A stretch of DNA of 26,708 nt from a virus. How positions within the stretch are numbered: the first letter of the stretch is position 1; the number at the start of each line of letters is the position of its first letter. The DNA lies in the IMG/VR virus record IMGVR_UViG_3300035162_001908, positions 1-26,708 of that record. One strand, 5' to 3'. Below the pieces are notes generated by a model. That model saw only the letters and a list, made by a program, of their open reading frames with translations, did not search any database and was not told the DNA's origin. The translations under genes and the position numbers were made by a program. Positions 10,501-18,302 of the stretch are shown here, one piece after another.

Positions 10501-10954
10501 CCATTACCATCTCACTGCCATACTTATCCATAAGGGCAGGAATAGGCTGCACAGACCCACCATCTGCAAAACTCACAATGCCACCACCAGCCATCATCAT
10601 GTTATTGGCAGGCTGCCCTGGTTGTTGTTGTTGTTGGGGTGGTTGAAACTGTTGCATAGCAGCTTGCTGCATCTGTTGCCCCTGCTGCTGTATACCTGGC
10701 GCCAACTGGCTTAGTATTTGGCCCCTGCTACCTTCTACAACTTCCTGCGCTAACGCTTGTTTTTCATTAGGCATTTCCGTTTCAGCACTAGCTAACATGG
10801 TGGTTTTTGCTTCGTTGACAGCGTTAGCAGCTGCCTGCAATGCCAGTAAATCCACCGTTTCCCCAGTAATTTGAAAACGTTCCATCAAAGCTTGTGGGTC
10901 AGAGCCATAAGCGTCTAAACGGTTGCCTACTAGACTATCTATTCCTTGGCTCAT
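7598..10954 (-). CDS. Internal virion protein with embedded lytic transglycosylase domain
   Basis: A protein of 1118 residues. A soluble lytic transglycosylase (SLT) domain lies at about residues 398-513: VAESGGNPNAVS with likely catalytic Glu408, then GAYQIMPSTA, then ALIAYNAGA, the three signatures of the family. It would cleave peptidoglycan glycan strands to let the DNA conduit through, as T7 gp16 does. Around it are low-complexity regions: a Gln-rich tract near residues 85-112, three MA-GGIV-FA-GG motifs (near 117, 211 and 376), a 45-residue tandem repeat after the SLT domain, and paired short repeats of the RYLAMLQ-NQNM type near 710-755. The C-terminus is helical with an acidic Glu/Val-rich stretch near residues 945-975. 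The ATG overlaps the upstream stop (ATGA, 10951-10954), so translation is probably coupled. The size and place match T7 gp15, but the enzyme domain sits here rather than in the largest protein. Confidence 0.88.
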   Translation of the reverse strand: MSQGIDSLVGNRLDAYGSDPQALMERFQITGETVDLLALQAAANAVNEAKTTMLASAETEMPNEKQALAQEVVEGSRGQILSQLAPGIQQQGQQMQQAAMQQFQPPQQQQQPGQPANNMMMAGGGIVSFADGGSVQPIPALMDKYGSEMVMGFLEGEKQLKEESKYVAPEYADAYKQKRDNFYSHYPQGFLEELYTVRGGPIDISEDLLMAEGGIVGFANGGDVEKALYDEMGKQYLPGQPIPDGWQTLTNAPRKIQLPFNPAGGDFAEELREMERTRREHSTRTIPEFLSDFTFSRSNTAREALRSPLPALLQSLVDSGSMSNQEAVNELQKILSGPKSMGQRRQWNKENPDFLSQLEAMKESRERVLDAQEEGMAGGGIVGFAGPQGSSVGGDNIEALLDALMVAESGGNPNAVSSAGAEGAYQIMPSTAADPGFGVPPMEGDRFDPSASRSFARQYLQAFIDRYDGDIEAALIAYNAGATNADRFIAAGRDYSVLPQAAQTEPYVRKVMGQMEAQGSEERSRNINPRGRRDFSTNLNPPEAQGLMAQSQQRVATDRGGADRAGSPSRNVNPRGRRDFSTNLNPPEAKGLMARSQQRAAADRGGLASIETSEGVEGVGGALEYLQSIGRQQDQSAEGALDYLQNIGAQQEDRRARFDRAFPDVKPAVARAEQEKADGGIGYLRRLARKQEGRRQEGSRAARYLAMMQDSQNMINAADPAGRTRGQETPAADPDVLRYLAMLQENQNMVDAAGMPVEEETEDVTTLIAGRGFDNGGDVNGVVDLDARSAAREATVGSLSAEHYPESNRRQYARPRSKDEEEIERLIQQRDQREQLREAGIDPTSVEGGLRPLLKEILDPREWDWVGSEGRRRLQQEQRGQELKEQFPNLGPDQIRAIISTEVAKGGLNQEGRIEGGEFVPASPELIAARGGGFDGEQEEPVPEPEVVVEEVEEVEVEDTSIKPNWDMLREWGAGGMGATTTADALGGSGRAVGAEIGRQEKMALEGRILTVKEAQMQIDKEIALAVSQQRMTSDVLDAIADLRSEPQIYYSRIGAQMGGMAIDEVMQLLQESDPAAIAAQLAVERQVMSTMGMGMLGSGGAPPVDIVAEATALNVGA
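9130..9390 (-). repeat. Two tandem 135-bp repeats after transglycosylase domain
   Basis: Two near-identical copies encode a basic 45-residue unit, RN(I/V)NPRGRRDFSTNLNPPEA, then GLMA-SQQR and DRGG. GTTAA-ATTGCGGCT sites at 9236 and 9371 set the 135-bp offset. Confidence 0.82.
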
Positions 10955-11799
10955 GATCCGCCCCCGCTAGGCAAAAGCCCTATACCCTGCAGTAGCCCTA
11001 TGATGCCCGACGCTCCTGATGTGGCTTGGGCAAAAGAACTAGGTTCTGCGTATGAGTAATCTTGTGTGGTAATAGGTAGCCCTTGAAGCAACGAATTTTG
11101 AAACTGCAATTGTTTGTACGGATCGTTCCGTTCGGCTTCAAACTGCCCTATATCTGCGTTTATACCTTCCACGTCTATACCCCGTTGGACCGCGCCTAAA
11201 TCAGCCTGCTTCAGCAGTCCTTCTAGCCCGTAAGCTCTGTCTTTATCAAATTGCGACTGGGCGTTTGCATACGCTTGCTCATAACCACGTCCGGTTATAG
11301 CTGACATATTTCTAAGAGCTTCTCCTCCGAGTACCCCTTCTGCTGCGCCCTGCCTACTACCGCCGTAAGCACCAGCTTTACCATAACGGCTTTGCAAATC
11401 CCGTTGAGCCAGCCCATAATCTTGAGCAGCTTGTGCGTACTGAGGTTCTAATGCTGCTTCTAAGTAGGGGTTCATGTAGTTTTGCACTACATTGCCGGAA
11501 GCAGGCCCGTAGTAACCCGGTGTTGCTGTGCCGCCAGCTAAAGCACTTGCTGCCGTAGGGGGTGTATAAGCAGAACCTGTAAAAGAGCCGGTAGTAAAAG
11601 CTTGGGGGACAGCAAGGTTAGCTAACCCCGAAAAAGCTTGGTTTTGTAGGTTAGAAGCCCCCGCAGTTAGTGGGCCTTTGTAAGCTTGGTAGGGTTGTTC
11701 ACCGAGCGCCGCTGCCTTACCCAACATGCCTGTTACATACTCACCTGCCCAGGGGGATAGCGAAGATGATCTGCCTAATTCAGTTGCTGTAGTAACCAT
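10951..11799 (-). CDS. Virion protein, probable small ejectosome/core component
   Basis: A protein of 282 residues, rich in Ala, Gly, Gln and Tyr. The middle holds NYMNPYLEAAL, a Gln/Arg-rich helix and then YGKAGAYGGSRQG, a pattern I recognise from conserved phage structural proteins of unknown detail found beside internal virion proteins. The C-terminus has a short hydrophobic glycine-rich segment (SGIIGLLQGIGLLPSGGG) that could contact a membrane. It is followed by the transglycosylase-bearing protein and the giant protein, so by position and size it corresponds to T7 gp14, the smallest core protein. That correspondence is inferred from order and size, not from sequence similarity. The start ATG has TAAGGA seven bases upstream, where the TAA is the stop of the previous gene. 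Confidence 0.72.
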   Translation of the reverse strand: MVTTATELGRSSSLSPWAGEYVTGMLGKAAALGEQPYQAYKGPLTAGASNLQNQAFSGLANLAVPQAFTTGSFTGSAYTPPTAASALAGGTATPGYYGPASGNVVQNYMNPYLEAALEPQYAQAAQDYGLAQRDLQSRYGKAGAYGGSRQGAAEGVLGGEALRNMSAITGRGYEQAYANAQSQFDKDRAYGLEGLLKQADLGAVQRGIDVEGINADIGQFEAERNDPYKQLQFQNSLLQGLPITTQDYSYAEPSSFAQATSGASGIIGLLQGIGLLPSGGGS

Positions 11800-11809
11800 A
11801 ATTATTTCC

Positions 11810-14800
11810 TTACGCTGGGAGCTGTTGCATTGGGTTTATTTGTGCGCCCTGCCGGGTGCTGCCGGTGCGCTCCTGACGTACTCTGTCCATCATTGAATAT
11901 AACTGTTCTGAACCAGCCTCGGAGTTGCCATTACCTAAATGACTTACTACATCAGCAGGTATTACAAATTCGCCATCACTCAGTCTAGCAGGTTCAGCTC
12001 CATCTATTGTAGCAGGTACATTATCGGCCATTCCATCAGTAGGACCACCTAAGTAATATCCCTGGTTACCTTCTAGCAAACCCCCTGCTGCAGAGGCGTT
12101 ACTTATGCTAATTAGTATAGCTTCCGTTGTGCCTAAAGCATCGGCTATAGCTGCTAAAGTATACGTATCTTGGGCTTGCCATGCTTGCACATCAGCTTTA
12201 GTAATAGCTTTATCTTCTGCACTGTAACCCATATCAACCAAATAGTTGTTCAAAGCAATAGCAGTGTCGGAGGGGGCTTCGTAACTAACTACTGAGTTTA
12301 GCTGTGCTTCTGTTACGTTTAACCCAGTAGCAATCTCAGCTAACGTAAAACCATAATCAGCACCCATGAGGTTATTTATATCCTCTGCGGTAATAACTTT
12401 ACCCCCTTTAACCGCGTAACCCAGAGTGCTTAAAGCTGTTTCTAAACCAGTGGGGGCGGTGTAATTAACTATTGAAGTTAAGTCTGTTTCGTTTACACCT
12501 AACGCAGTAGCAATCTCAGCTAAGGTATAGTCCGCATCTGTAAGAGAAGTTATATCTCCTGCTGTAATAACTTTACCGTCGTCAGCATCGAACCCTAAAG
12601 TTACCAAAGCTGCTTCTAAACCAACGGGGGCGGTGTAACTAGATATTGAGTTTAGCTGGTCTTCTGTTACGTCTAACGCAGTGGCAATATCCCCTCCTGC
12701 ATACCCCGCAGTTATAAGCTGGCTTATATGGTCTGCTGTAATAGTTTGACCCCCATCAACACCGTAGCCTAAAGCTATTAAATCTGCCGCTAACCCTTCG
12801 GGGGCGGTGTAACTAGATATTGAGTTTAGCTGGTCTTCTGTTACGTTTAACGCAGTAGCAATATCAGCTAGGGCATAGCCATCATCTGTAAGAGAAGTTA
12901 TATCTCCTGCTGTAATAACTTTACCGCCCTCAACATCAAAATCTAAATCTGCCAAAGCTGTTTGTAAGGCAGTGGGGGCGGTGTAATTAACTATTGAAGT
13001 TAAGTCTGTTTCGTTTACACCTAACGCAGTAGCAATCTCAGCTAAGGTATAGTCCGCATCTGTAAGAGAAGTTATATCTCCTGCTGTAATAACTTTACCG
13101 CCCTCAACATCAAAATCTAAATCTGCCAAAGCTGCTTCTAAACCAATGGGGGCGGTGTAACTAGATATTGAGTTTAGCTGGTCTGTTGTTACATCTAACG
13201 CCTCAGCAATCTGATCTAACGTAAAGTTATTATCACCCCCCGTGAGGTCAGATATATGTTGTTTAGTAATAGTTTGAGTGGCATCAGCAGAAAACCCCAT
13301 CCCACTCAAAGCTGTTTGCAAAGCAGTGGGGGCTTCGTAATCAGATATTGAGTTTAAGTCTGATACGCTTACATCTAACGCAATAGCGATATCAGCTAAC
13401 GTAAAGTTATTGGGGGCTTGGGTGAGAGTATTTATGTCTCCTTTGGTAATAGTTTTACCGCCCACAGCATCAAAATCTAAAGCTACCAAAGCTGTTTCTA
13501 AACCAGTGGGAGCTTCGTAACCAGATATTGCAGCCAAGTCTGCTATGCCTACGTCTAACGCCTCGGCAATCTGATCTAACGTAAAGTTATTATTGCCCCC
13601 CGTGAGGGTAGCTATATGGTCTGCTGTAATGGTTTGACCGTCGGCAGTAAAGCCTAAACCTACCAAAGCTGTTTGTAAGTCAGTGGGGGCGGTGTAATCA
13701 ACTATTGAAGTTAAGTCTGCTGGGTCTACATTTAAGGCAGTAGCAATATCAGCTAACGCATACCCATCTGCGGTGAGGTCAGCTATATGTTGTTTGGTAA
13801 TAGTTTGACTGGCATCAGTAGAAAACCCCATCCCACTCAAAGCTGTGTTCAGAGCCACAGTAGTGTCGGAGGGAGCTTCGTAATCAACTATTGAAGTTAA
13901 GTCTGTTGCCTCTACCCCTAACGCAGCAGCAATATCCTCTAGTGCATAACCGGCATCAGTGAGGGTAGATATATCGTCTGTTGTAATATTTCTACCACCC
14001 GCCTCAGCGAATCCCATACCCCCTAAAGCTGTTTGCAAAGCAGTAGGAGCTGTATAGTTAGCTACGCTCAATAAAGCAGTGGGGTCAGTCCCCAACGCAG
14101 TAGCAATATCACCCAACGTAAATACACTTTGCCGCCCAAATGCAGCTATATCGTCTGCGGTAATGTTTCTTGCAGTTTCTCCAAAACCCATCCCTCTTAG
14201 GTAATTGTACAAATCACTGGTGCCTCCAGTGGTAGTAGCCGAGGTACTTCCGGGGGCAACCGAAGCTGCAACAGCGGGGGTTTCAGTTACAGTTGTAACA
14301 CCCCCTAAAGTAGGGGCACTACCAATAGTACTTGCGGTTCCACCGATGTTTGGGAGTGTGTCTACGGTAACACTACCGCTATCACTTCCGCTTCCGCTTC
14401 CGCTTCCAGTAACACCGCTACCTAGGTTTCCAGTAACACTACCGCTACCTAGGTTTCCAGTAACACTACCGCTACCCAGACTTCCAGTAACACTGCTACC
14501 TTCGTTAGTACTTCCAGAGGCATAATTTTCGCCATAGGCATCCATGTACGCCTGCCCTAGGGACAGGTTATAGGCGGCTTGATCAGCGGCAGCTTTTGTA
14601 GCAGCAGCGTTAGCAGTGGCAAGGTAATCGCCGCCCAGTATGTTGTTAGTTGTTACTCCGTCTGTAGTGGTAGTTACCGGGCTATAGAGTCCTCCTGTAG
14701 TGGGGTAATCAAAATAGTTACGGCCCATACTCCCCGGTCGGCGCGGTGCTGTTACACTGGTAGTTGCCCCTGGCACGTCCCGCTGGTCCAACATCCCTCC

Positions 14801-15100
14801 TGTGTTTGTATACCATTCAGTAACTGGCACTTCTTTCTGGTAGGTATTAGCAAACGCATTGTCTTTAATTGTTGGATTGTAAGTGTATTCTGGTATACCC
14901 CCCTGGTATCCTGAAGAACCTTGGGTATCTCCACTGCCTCCCTTCAAGCCAAGTATTCCCCCTAGGCCCGCACCCAACGCACCAATTAAAGTTGAATTGT
15001 CCGAAGCCCACTTCCCAAACCCACCAGTGGTACTGCCAGTGGCACTGCCACTTCCACCTGAATTGTTCAAGGCATTGTACTGCGCTGTTGTTAGCGGCAT
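11810..15100 (-). CDS. Virion protein with twelve ~59-residue HTH-like repeats
   Basis: A protein of 1096 residues in three parts. Residues 1-297 are low complexity: a Gly/Ser start, a short hydrophobic stretch TLIGALGAGLGGILGLKGG that may span or touch a membrane, and Ser/Gly repeats of the GSVTGNLGSG type near 205-240. Residues 298-1007 are twelve degenerate repeats of 57-64 residues; each runs L-x-ALxxLGF, then ITxxDI-xLT, then YTLAEIATALGV, then LTSIVxYxAP. The second half of each unit looks like a helix-turn-helix pair. Residues 1008-1096 are a conserved phage cap: GGPTDGMADNVPA, then LSDGEFVIPADVVSHLGNG, then LYSMMDRVRQ. Such caps are common in marine phage structural proteins, but the function is unknown to me. 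The start has a strong GGAGGTG five bases upstream. It lies between structural genes, so it is most likely virion-associated. Confidence 0.78.
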   Translation of the reverse strand: MPLTTAQYNALNNSGGSGSATGSTTGGFGKWASDNSTLIGALGAGLGGILGLKGGSGDTQGSSGYQGGIPEYTYNPTIKDNAFANTYQKEVPVTEWYTNTGGMLDQRDVPGATTSVTAPRRPGSMGRNYFDYPTTGGLYSPVTTTTDGVTTNNILGGDYLATANAAATKAAADQAAYNLSLGQAYMDAYGENYASGSTNEGSSVTGSLGSGSVTGNLGSGSVTGNLGSGVTGSGSGSGSDSGSVTVDTLPNIGGTASTIGSAPTLGGVTTVTETPAVAASVAPGSTSATTTGGTSDLYNYLRGMGFGETARNITADDIAAFGRQSVFTLGDIATALGTDPTALLSVANYTAPTALQTALGGMGFAEAGGRNITTDDISTLTDAGYALEDIAAALGVEATDLTSIVDYEAPSDTTVALNTALSGMGFSTDASQTITKQHIADLTADGYALADIATALNVDPADLTSIVDYTAPTDLQTALVGLGFTADGQTITADHIATLTGGNNNFTLDQIAEALDVGIADLAAISGYEAPTGLETALVALDFDAVGGKTITKGDINTLTQAPNNFTLADIAIALDVSVSDLNSISDYEAPTALQTALSGMGFSADATQTITKQHISDLTGGDNNFTLDQIAEALDVTTDQLNSISSYTAPIGLEAALADLDFDVEGGKVITAGDITSLTDADYTLAEIATALGVNETDLTSIVNYTAPTALQTALADLDFDVEGGKVITAGDITSLTDDGYALADIATALNVTEDQLNSISSYTAPEGLAADLIALGYGVDGGQTITADHISQLITAGYAGGDIATALDVTEDQLNSISSYTAPVGLEAALVTLGFDADDGKVITAGDITSLTDADYTLAEIATALGVNETDLTSIVNYTAPTGLETALSTLGYAVKGGKVITAEDINNLMGADYGFTLAEIATGLNVTEAQLNSVVSYEAPSDTAIALNNYLVDMGYSAEDKAITKADVQAWQAQDTYTLAAIADALGTTEAILISISNASAAGGLLEGNQGYYLGGPTDGMADNVPATIDGAEPARLSDGEFVIPADVVSHLGNGNSEAGSEQLYSMMDRVRQERTGSTRQGAQINPMQQLPA
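12080..14209 (-). repeat. Twelve in-frame tandem repeats of about 174 bp
   Basis: The repeat array lies inside the 1096-residue virion gene. Units are 57-64 codons, most often 58 (174 bp). Bases 12448-12578 are identical to 12970-13100, an offset of 522 bp or exactly three units, so part of the array has been duplicated as a three-unit block. A separate stretch from about 12895 to 12960 recurs at 13069-13134, one unit away. Lengths stay in frame throughout. Confidence 0.88.
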
Positions 15101-15115
15101 ATTCCCACCTCCGCG

Positions 15116-17401
15116 CTAACTATAAGGATACAACAATTCATTTTCTTCTTCCTTTGTAAGTTCTGGGGCAAAAATAGTGTCCCCAAAACGTTGGAATAAA
15201 TATTCAATTTCGGCTAAACCACCTGGCCCACCAGCCACTTGACCTGGGCCGCCACCGCCAGTATCCATCCCCCCACCGCCACCACCACCACCACCACCAC
15301 TGCTACCACGCAATGTACTGGTTTTCTCAGCTGGTGATGTCGATCCCTTTATTTCACCTTTAAAGACCTCACCAGCGGTCAATGTTCCCTCTAAACTACC
15401 TGCCCTTAACGTCCCTTTAAGATCACCTGGGGCACCCTCATTTAGACTGGCCCTGAGTGTTGCAGCTGCGCCTGGAAAATCTTCTCCTAGGCTACTCCTG
15501 TACGTTGTACTCGCGCCGGGAACGTGCTCTAGGGTACCCGATGCATTGGGTCCAGTCTCTAGTGTTACAGCGCCTCCAAAGCTTGGCCCGGAGCGTAGCT
15601 CAGATATGCCCCCTCCTATCGAGGGTTCTCCAGTTAGTGTTACACTCCTTAAAACATTTGGCTGTTGGTCTAACGCACCTATACCCTTTTTAAGTTCTAA
15701 CTTTTGGTCTAACGCATCTATGCTCTTTTTAAGGTCTAATGGGCTGTAATCTACACGTTTGGTAATGTCATCTAACGGGTCAGCAATAGCTACACGTTTG
15801 GTAAGGTCATCTGGCTTGACGTCAACCTGTATACCTGCGGTAAGGTCTAACGGGCTGTAATCTACACGTTTGAGAATGTCATCTAACGGGTCAGCAATAG
15901 CTACACGTTTAGTAAGGTTTAAGGGGCCTGCTGTATCCAGTCCAAGTACCCCCGTGGCAGACTCGCCTTGAAGTCCTGTTCCCGTACTAAATATTGTGTT
16001 TATTTTGTCAAGATCACTAACAGTTGAAGTGGTCGTATTATCAACTACTGGGGTTAGAAAGGTCTTTATCTCGTCAAGCGATACACCCGTCTGCTCAGAC
16101 AAATCTGCAATGGTTAAACCGTTGTCCTCTAAAGCTTGTAAGACTGCTGCTTTACCAGCTTCACCACCACCAGCATCGTCGAACACTTTTATAGCCTTTT
16201 TATAGGCAATTTGCTGAGGCGTCTCTACAACAATATCTGTACCAGTACCAGTAGTAACAATATCTGCACCCGTCGCAGCTGGGGTTAGAAAAGTCTCTAA
16301 CTCAGCGATTGATACACCCGTCTGCTCAGACAAATCTGCAATGGTTAAACCGTTGTCCTCTAAAGCTTGTAAGACTGCTGCTTTGCCCTCTTCTCCACCA
16401 CCCGCACCATCGAACACTTTCATCGCTTTGTTATAAGCAATTTCTTGAGGGCTTAACCCCCCATAGGTAAAGACCGTATCAGGGGTAGTTGCATTTGCGT
16501 CGATAGCGGGAGTAACAGTAGTAGGATCAAAAGTTTCGGATGCATCTTCCCCCAATAAACTTAGCGTCCCCGCTGCCCCCGTCACGCCTCCAATATTTTC
16601 CCATATAGTACCGAAGTCAGGTTTTTTAATTCCCGAAATACTCCCATCTGCATCAGTGGTGGTAGACCCCCCAATAAGAGCATCAAGGGCTGGGATGCCT
16701 GTACTGGCTGCAACAATAGTCCCGTCTTTAGTCTCTCCTATTTTTAAAGGAGTGTATTGCCCTGAATCAGTGTATTGTCCCGTAACCGACCCCTGCAAAG
16801 GGTTTAAGGTCACTTGTCTAAAATTAGGGCCACCTACTGTATTCATTGCCCTATTCATACCAGTTGTTGCAAGTTGGGCTACTGTTACGATCCCCCTTTT
16901 TAGAAGGCTACCATAGGGACTACCACCTAAGCCTTCTAGCGCAGCTTTAGTCACTTGAACCGCATTTTGCCGCCCCTTTTGCCCCCCCTGCTTATCGTAC
17001 TCACTCCCCACGAAAAAGTCTGAATCTTGCTCGTCGCCCTCCTCAGTCCATTTATCAGCGGTATCGTACTTTCTACCTTTGTTGTAGTTCCTCAAATCTA
17101 ATACTGCCTTGGCATAAGCCTCTTCTGCTCGTCTTAGTTTGGCTTCCTCAGTTAAAGGTAGGTTTAATATATCTTGAAGCGTAATTTTACCGCCGCCAGT
17201 AGTCGCAGGAGTGGCAGAAGAGGTAAAAGAGTTGAGTCCAGCCGCAGCAAGGGCATTAGCATCCATCTGCAAGCCCCGTGCATTAATCGCTGCATAGGGG
17301 TTACCAGTGACATTCATAAGAGTGGCACCAGGGTGCTGATCTAAGATGTCTTGAAAAGGGTCTATGTCTACCCCTGATAAAATTCCTTCATTACTTTCCA
17401 T
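15116..17401 (-). CDS. Repetitive virion-associated protein sharing HTH-like unit with neighbour
   Basis: A protein of 761 residues with no domain I can name. The N-terminal 300 residues contain a charged helix near 80-135 and Gly/Thr-rich segments. Two 77-residue repeats (about 315-455) each hold QIAY-KA-KVFD-AGGGE, then LEDNGLTIADLSEQTGVS, whose end resembles the HTH-like repeats of the next gene. Near 500-570 a 37-residue unit is duplicated (LTKRVAIADPLDDI, then KRVDYSPLDL), followed by several short related LKK-I-ALDQ units. A run of ten glycines near residue 705 is encoded by a CCA/CCG tract. The C-terminus is acidic. The upstream stop TAA merges with TAAGG two bases before the ATG. Its place in the structural block suggests a virion or scaffold-like role; this is inferred only from context. 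Confidence 0.68.
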   Translation of the reverse strand: MESNEGILSGVDIDPFQDILDQHPGATLMNVTGNPYAAINARGLQMDANALAAAGLNSFTSSATPATTGGGKITLQDILNLPLTEEAKLRRAEEAYAKAVLDLRNYNKGRKYDTADKWTEEGDEQDSDFFVGSEYDKQGGQKGRQNAVQVTKAALEGLGGSPYGSLLKRGIVTVAQLATTGMNRAMNTVGGPNFRQVTLNPLQGSVTGQYTDSGQYTPLKIGETKDGTIVAASTGIPALDALIGGSTTTDADGSISGIKKPDFGTIWENIGGVTGAAGTLSLLGEDASETFDPTTVTPAIDANATTPDTVFTYGGLSPQEIAYNKAMKVFDGAGGGEEGKAAVLQALEDNGLTIADLSEQTGVSIAELETFLTPAATGADIVTTGTGTDIVVETPQQIAYKKAIKVFDDAGGGEAGKAAVLQALEDNGLTIADLSEQTGVSLDEIKTFLTPVVDNTTTSTVSDLDKINTIFSTGTGLQGESATGVLGLDTAGPLNLTKRVAIADPLDDILKRVDYSPLDLTAGIQVDVKPDDLTKRVAIADPLDDITKRVDYSPLDLKKSIDALDQKLELKKGIGALDQQPNVLRSVTLTGEPSIGGGISELRSGPSFGGAVTLETGPNASGTLEHVPGASTTYRSSLGEDFPGAAATLRASLNEGAPGDLKGTLRAGSLEGTLTAGEVFKGEIKGSTSPAEKTSTLRGSSGGGGGGGGGGMDTGGGGPGQVAGGPGGLAEIEYLFQRFGDTIFAPELTKEEENELLYPYS
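15271..15300 (-). repeat. Trinucleotide tract coding for polyglycine
   Basis: A CCA/CCG run encodes ten consecutive glycines near the C-terminus of the 761-residue protein. Changes in copy number by slippage would keep the reading frame. Confidence 0.8.
15741..15925 (-). repeat. Pair of 111-bp-spaced direct repeats
   Basis: Sequence starting GGGCTGTAATCTACACG at 15741 recurs at 15852 with a few changes, an offset of 111 bp or 37 codons. It encodes the duplicated LTKRVAIADPLDDI and KRVDYSPLDL segments. Confidence 0.75.
16080..16384 (-). repeat. Pair of 231-bp-spaced direct repeats in virion gene
   Basis: Bases 16080-16153 match 16311-16384 exactly (74 bp), an offset of 231 bp or 77 codons. 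The copies encode the LEDNGLTIADLSEQTGVS unit of the 761-residue protein, whose second half resembles the repeats of the neighbouring gene. Confidence 0.85.
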
Positions 17402-17405
17402 AGCC

Positions 17406-18302
17406 TTACCCGTCTATCAACACGCCCTGAAAGGCGGCGCTGACTTGGTTATTAGTATTAGACGTGAGTGCACGACACTCTATGTCGGTTTTGGCAGCGA
17501 TAGACAGCGGGTAGTTAAACGGTGACACGTTACTGTTGCTCTGCATTACCTGTATAAACTTTGTTCTGAATGCGGTACTGGCAAACGCACGGGTTACAAA
17601 CTTTACCGTGGCATAATTATTTGCAGCTGAAATAGCTGACGTAAACGTAATGTCATCCACATACAAAGTCTTACTAGCTGGGACGGTGTACGTTGCCATC
17701 TGCGTCTGGTTAGCAGTACCAAAGCTTGCATATACTACCGGGGGTACACCAGCGGTAGCTCCCGTTGTACCTACGTAAACAGTACCAGCACTGGCTCCAT
17801 TTGATCCCGCTGTCAGCACATAAGCCCTGAAAATTCTTAAATACTCTTTCGTCGTAATTACTTGGGTTTGACCATTCAGGGCAATATCTTCTTCTATCTC
17901 AAGGTAATTGGCATCTAGCCCCTGTACCTTTATGGTTCGCACCCCAGTACCACCGGGGCTGACATCGTTAACATCACTACTGGAGATATAAACTTCAGCC
18001 GCCGCAGCGGGGTAAACTAAGTCTCCCCCCTCTGTCCACACAGTTTCCTCTGTGGTATCTACATCGGCGTTAAAGCCAAACTTGAACAAAGAAGTAGCGC
18101 CAGTAATCTGGCCTTCTGCAACTCGTAAATTGTAGGGGACGGCGGTAGCCACGGCGTTCCTTAATGCGTTATCTAACTGGTTAAAATATAAACGTAATAT
18201 ATTGTTAAAACGATCCAAATAACCTTTCTGGTAGTCCACCGGTGCTGTGGGTAAAGCGGGTGCGACTACATTACTGTCGGTGTCTTGCGCCGTAGTAGGC
18301 AT
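17406..18302 (-). CDS. Beta-rich virion structural protein
   Basis: A protein of 298 residues, of the type seen in many marine podovirus-like genomes between tail/neck genes. After a polar start, residues 30-60 form a helix (YLDRFNNILRLYFNQLDNAL). The rest is beta-rich: ETVWTEGGDLVYP, SGDVN-like turns, GTGVRTIKVQGLDANYLE, then IALNGQTQVITTKEYLRI and TVPASKTLYVDDI, ending in a short hydrophobic strand. No enzyme motif is present. Its start ATG overlaps the stop of the preceding gene by one base (TAATG at 18304-18300), which implies coupled synthesis with the larger tail protein. A role in the tail tube, neck or fibre attachment is likely, but the exact position in the particle cannot be read from the sequence. 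Confidence 0.75.
   Translation of the reverse strand: MPTTAQDTDSNVVAPALPTAPVDYQKGYLDRFNNILRLYFNQLDNALRNAVATAVPYNLRVAEGQITGATSLFKFGFNADVDTTEETVWTEGGDLVYPAAAAEVYISSSDVNDVSPGGTGVRTIKVQGLDANYLEIEEDIALNGQTQVITTKEYLRIFRAYVLTAGSNGASAGTVYVGTTGATAGVPPVVYASFGTANQTQMATYTVPASKTLYVDDITFTSAISAANNYATVKFVTRAFASTAFRTKFIQVMQSNSNVSPFNYPLSIAAKTDIECRALTSNTNNQVSAAFQGVLIDG

Noticed and set aside
12080-14209. Regular direct repeats as a CRISPR array
   Set aside because: The repeats are coding, in frame, diverged and without unique spacers of constant length.
15271-15300. CCA repeat as a phase-variation switch
   Set aside because: The unit is three bases long, so slippage would change glycine number but would not switch the gene on or off.
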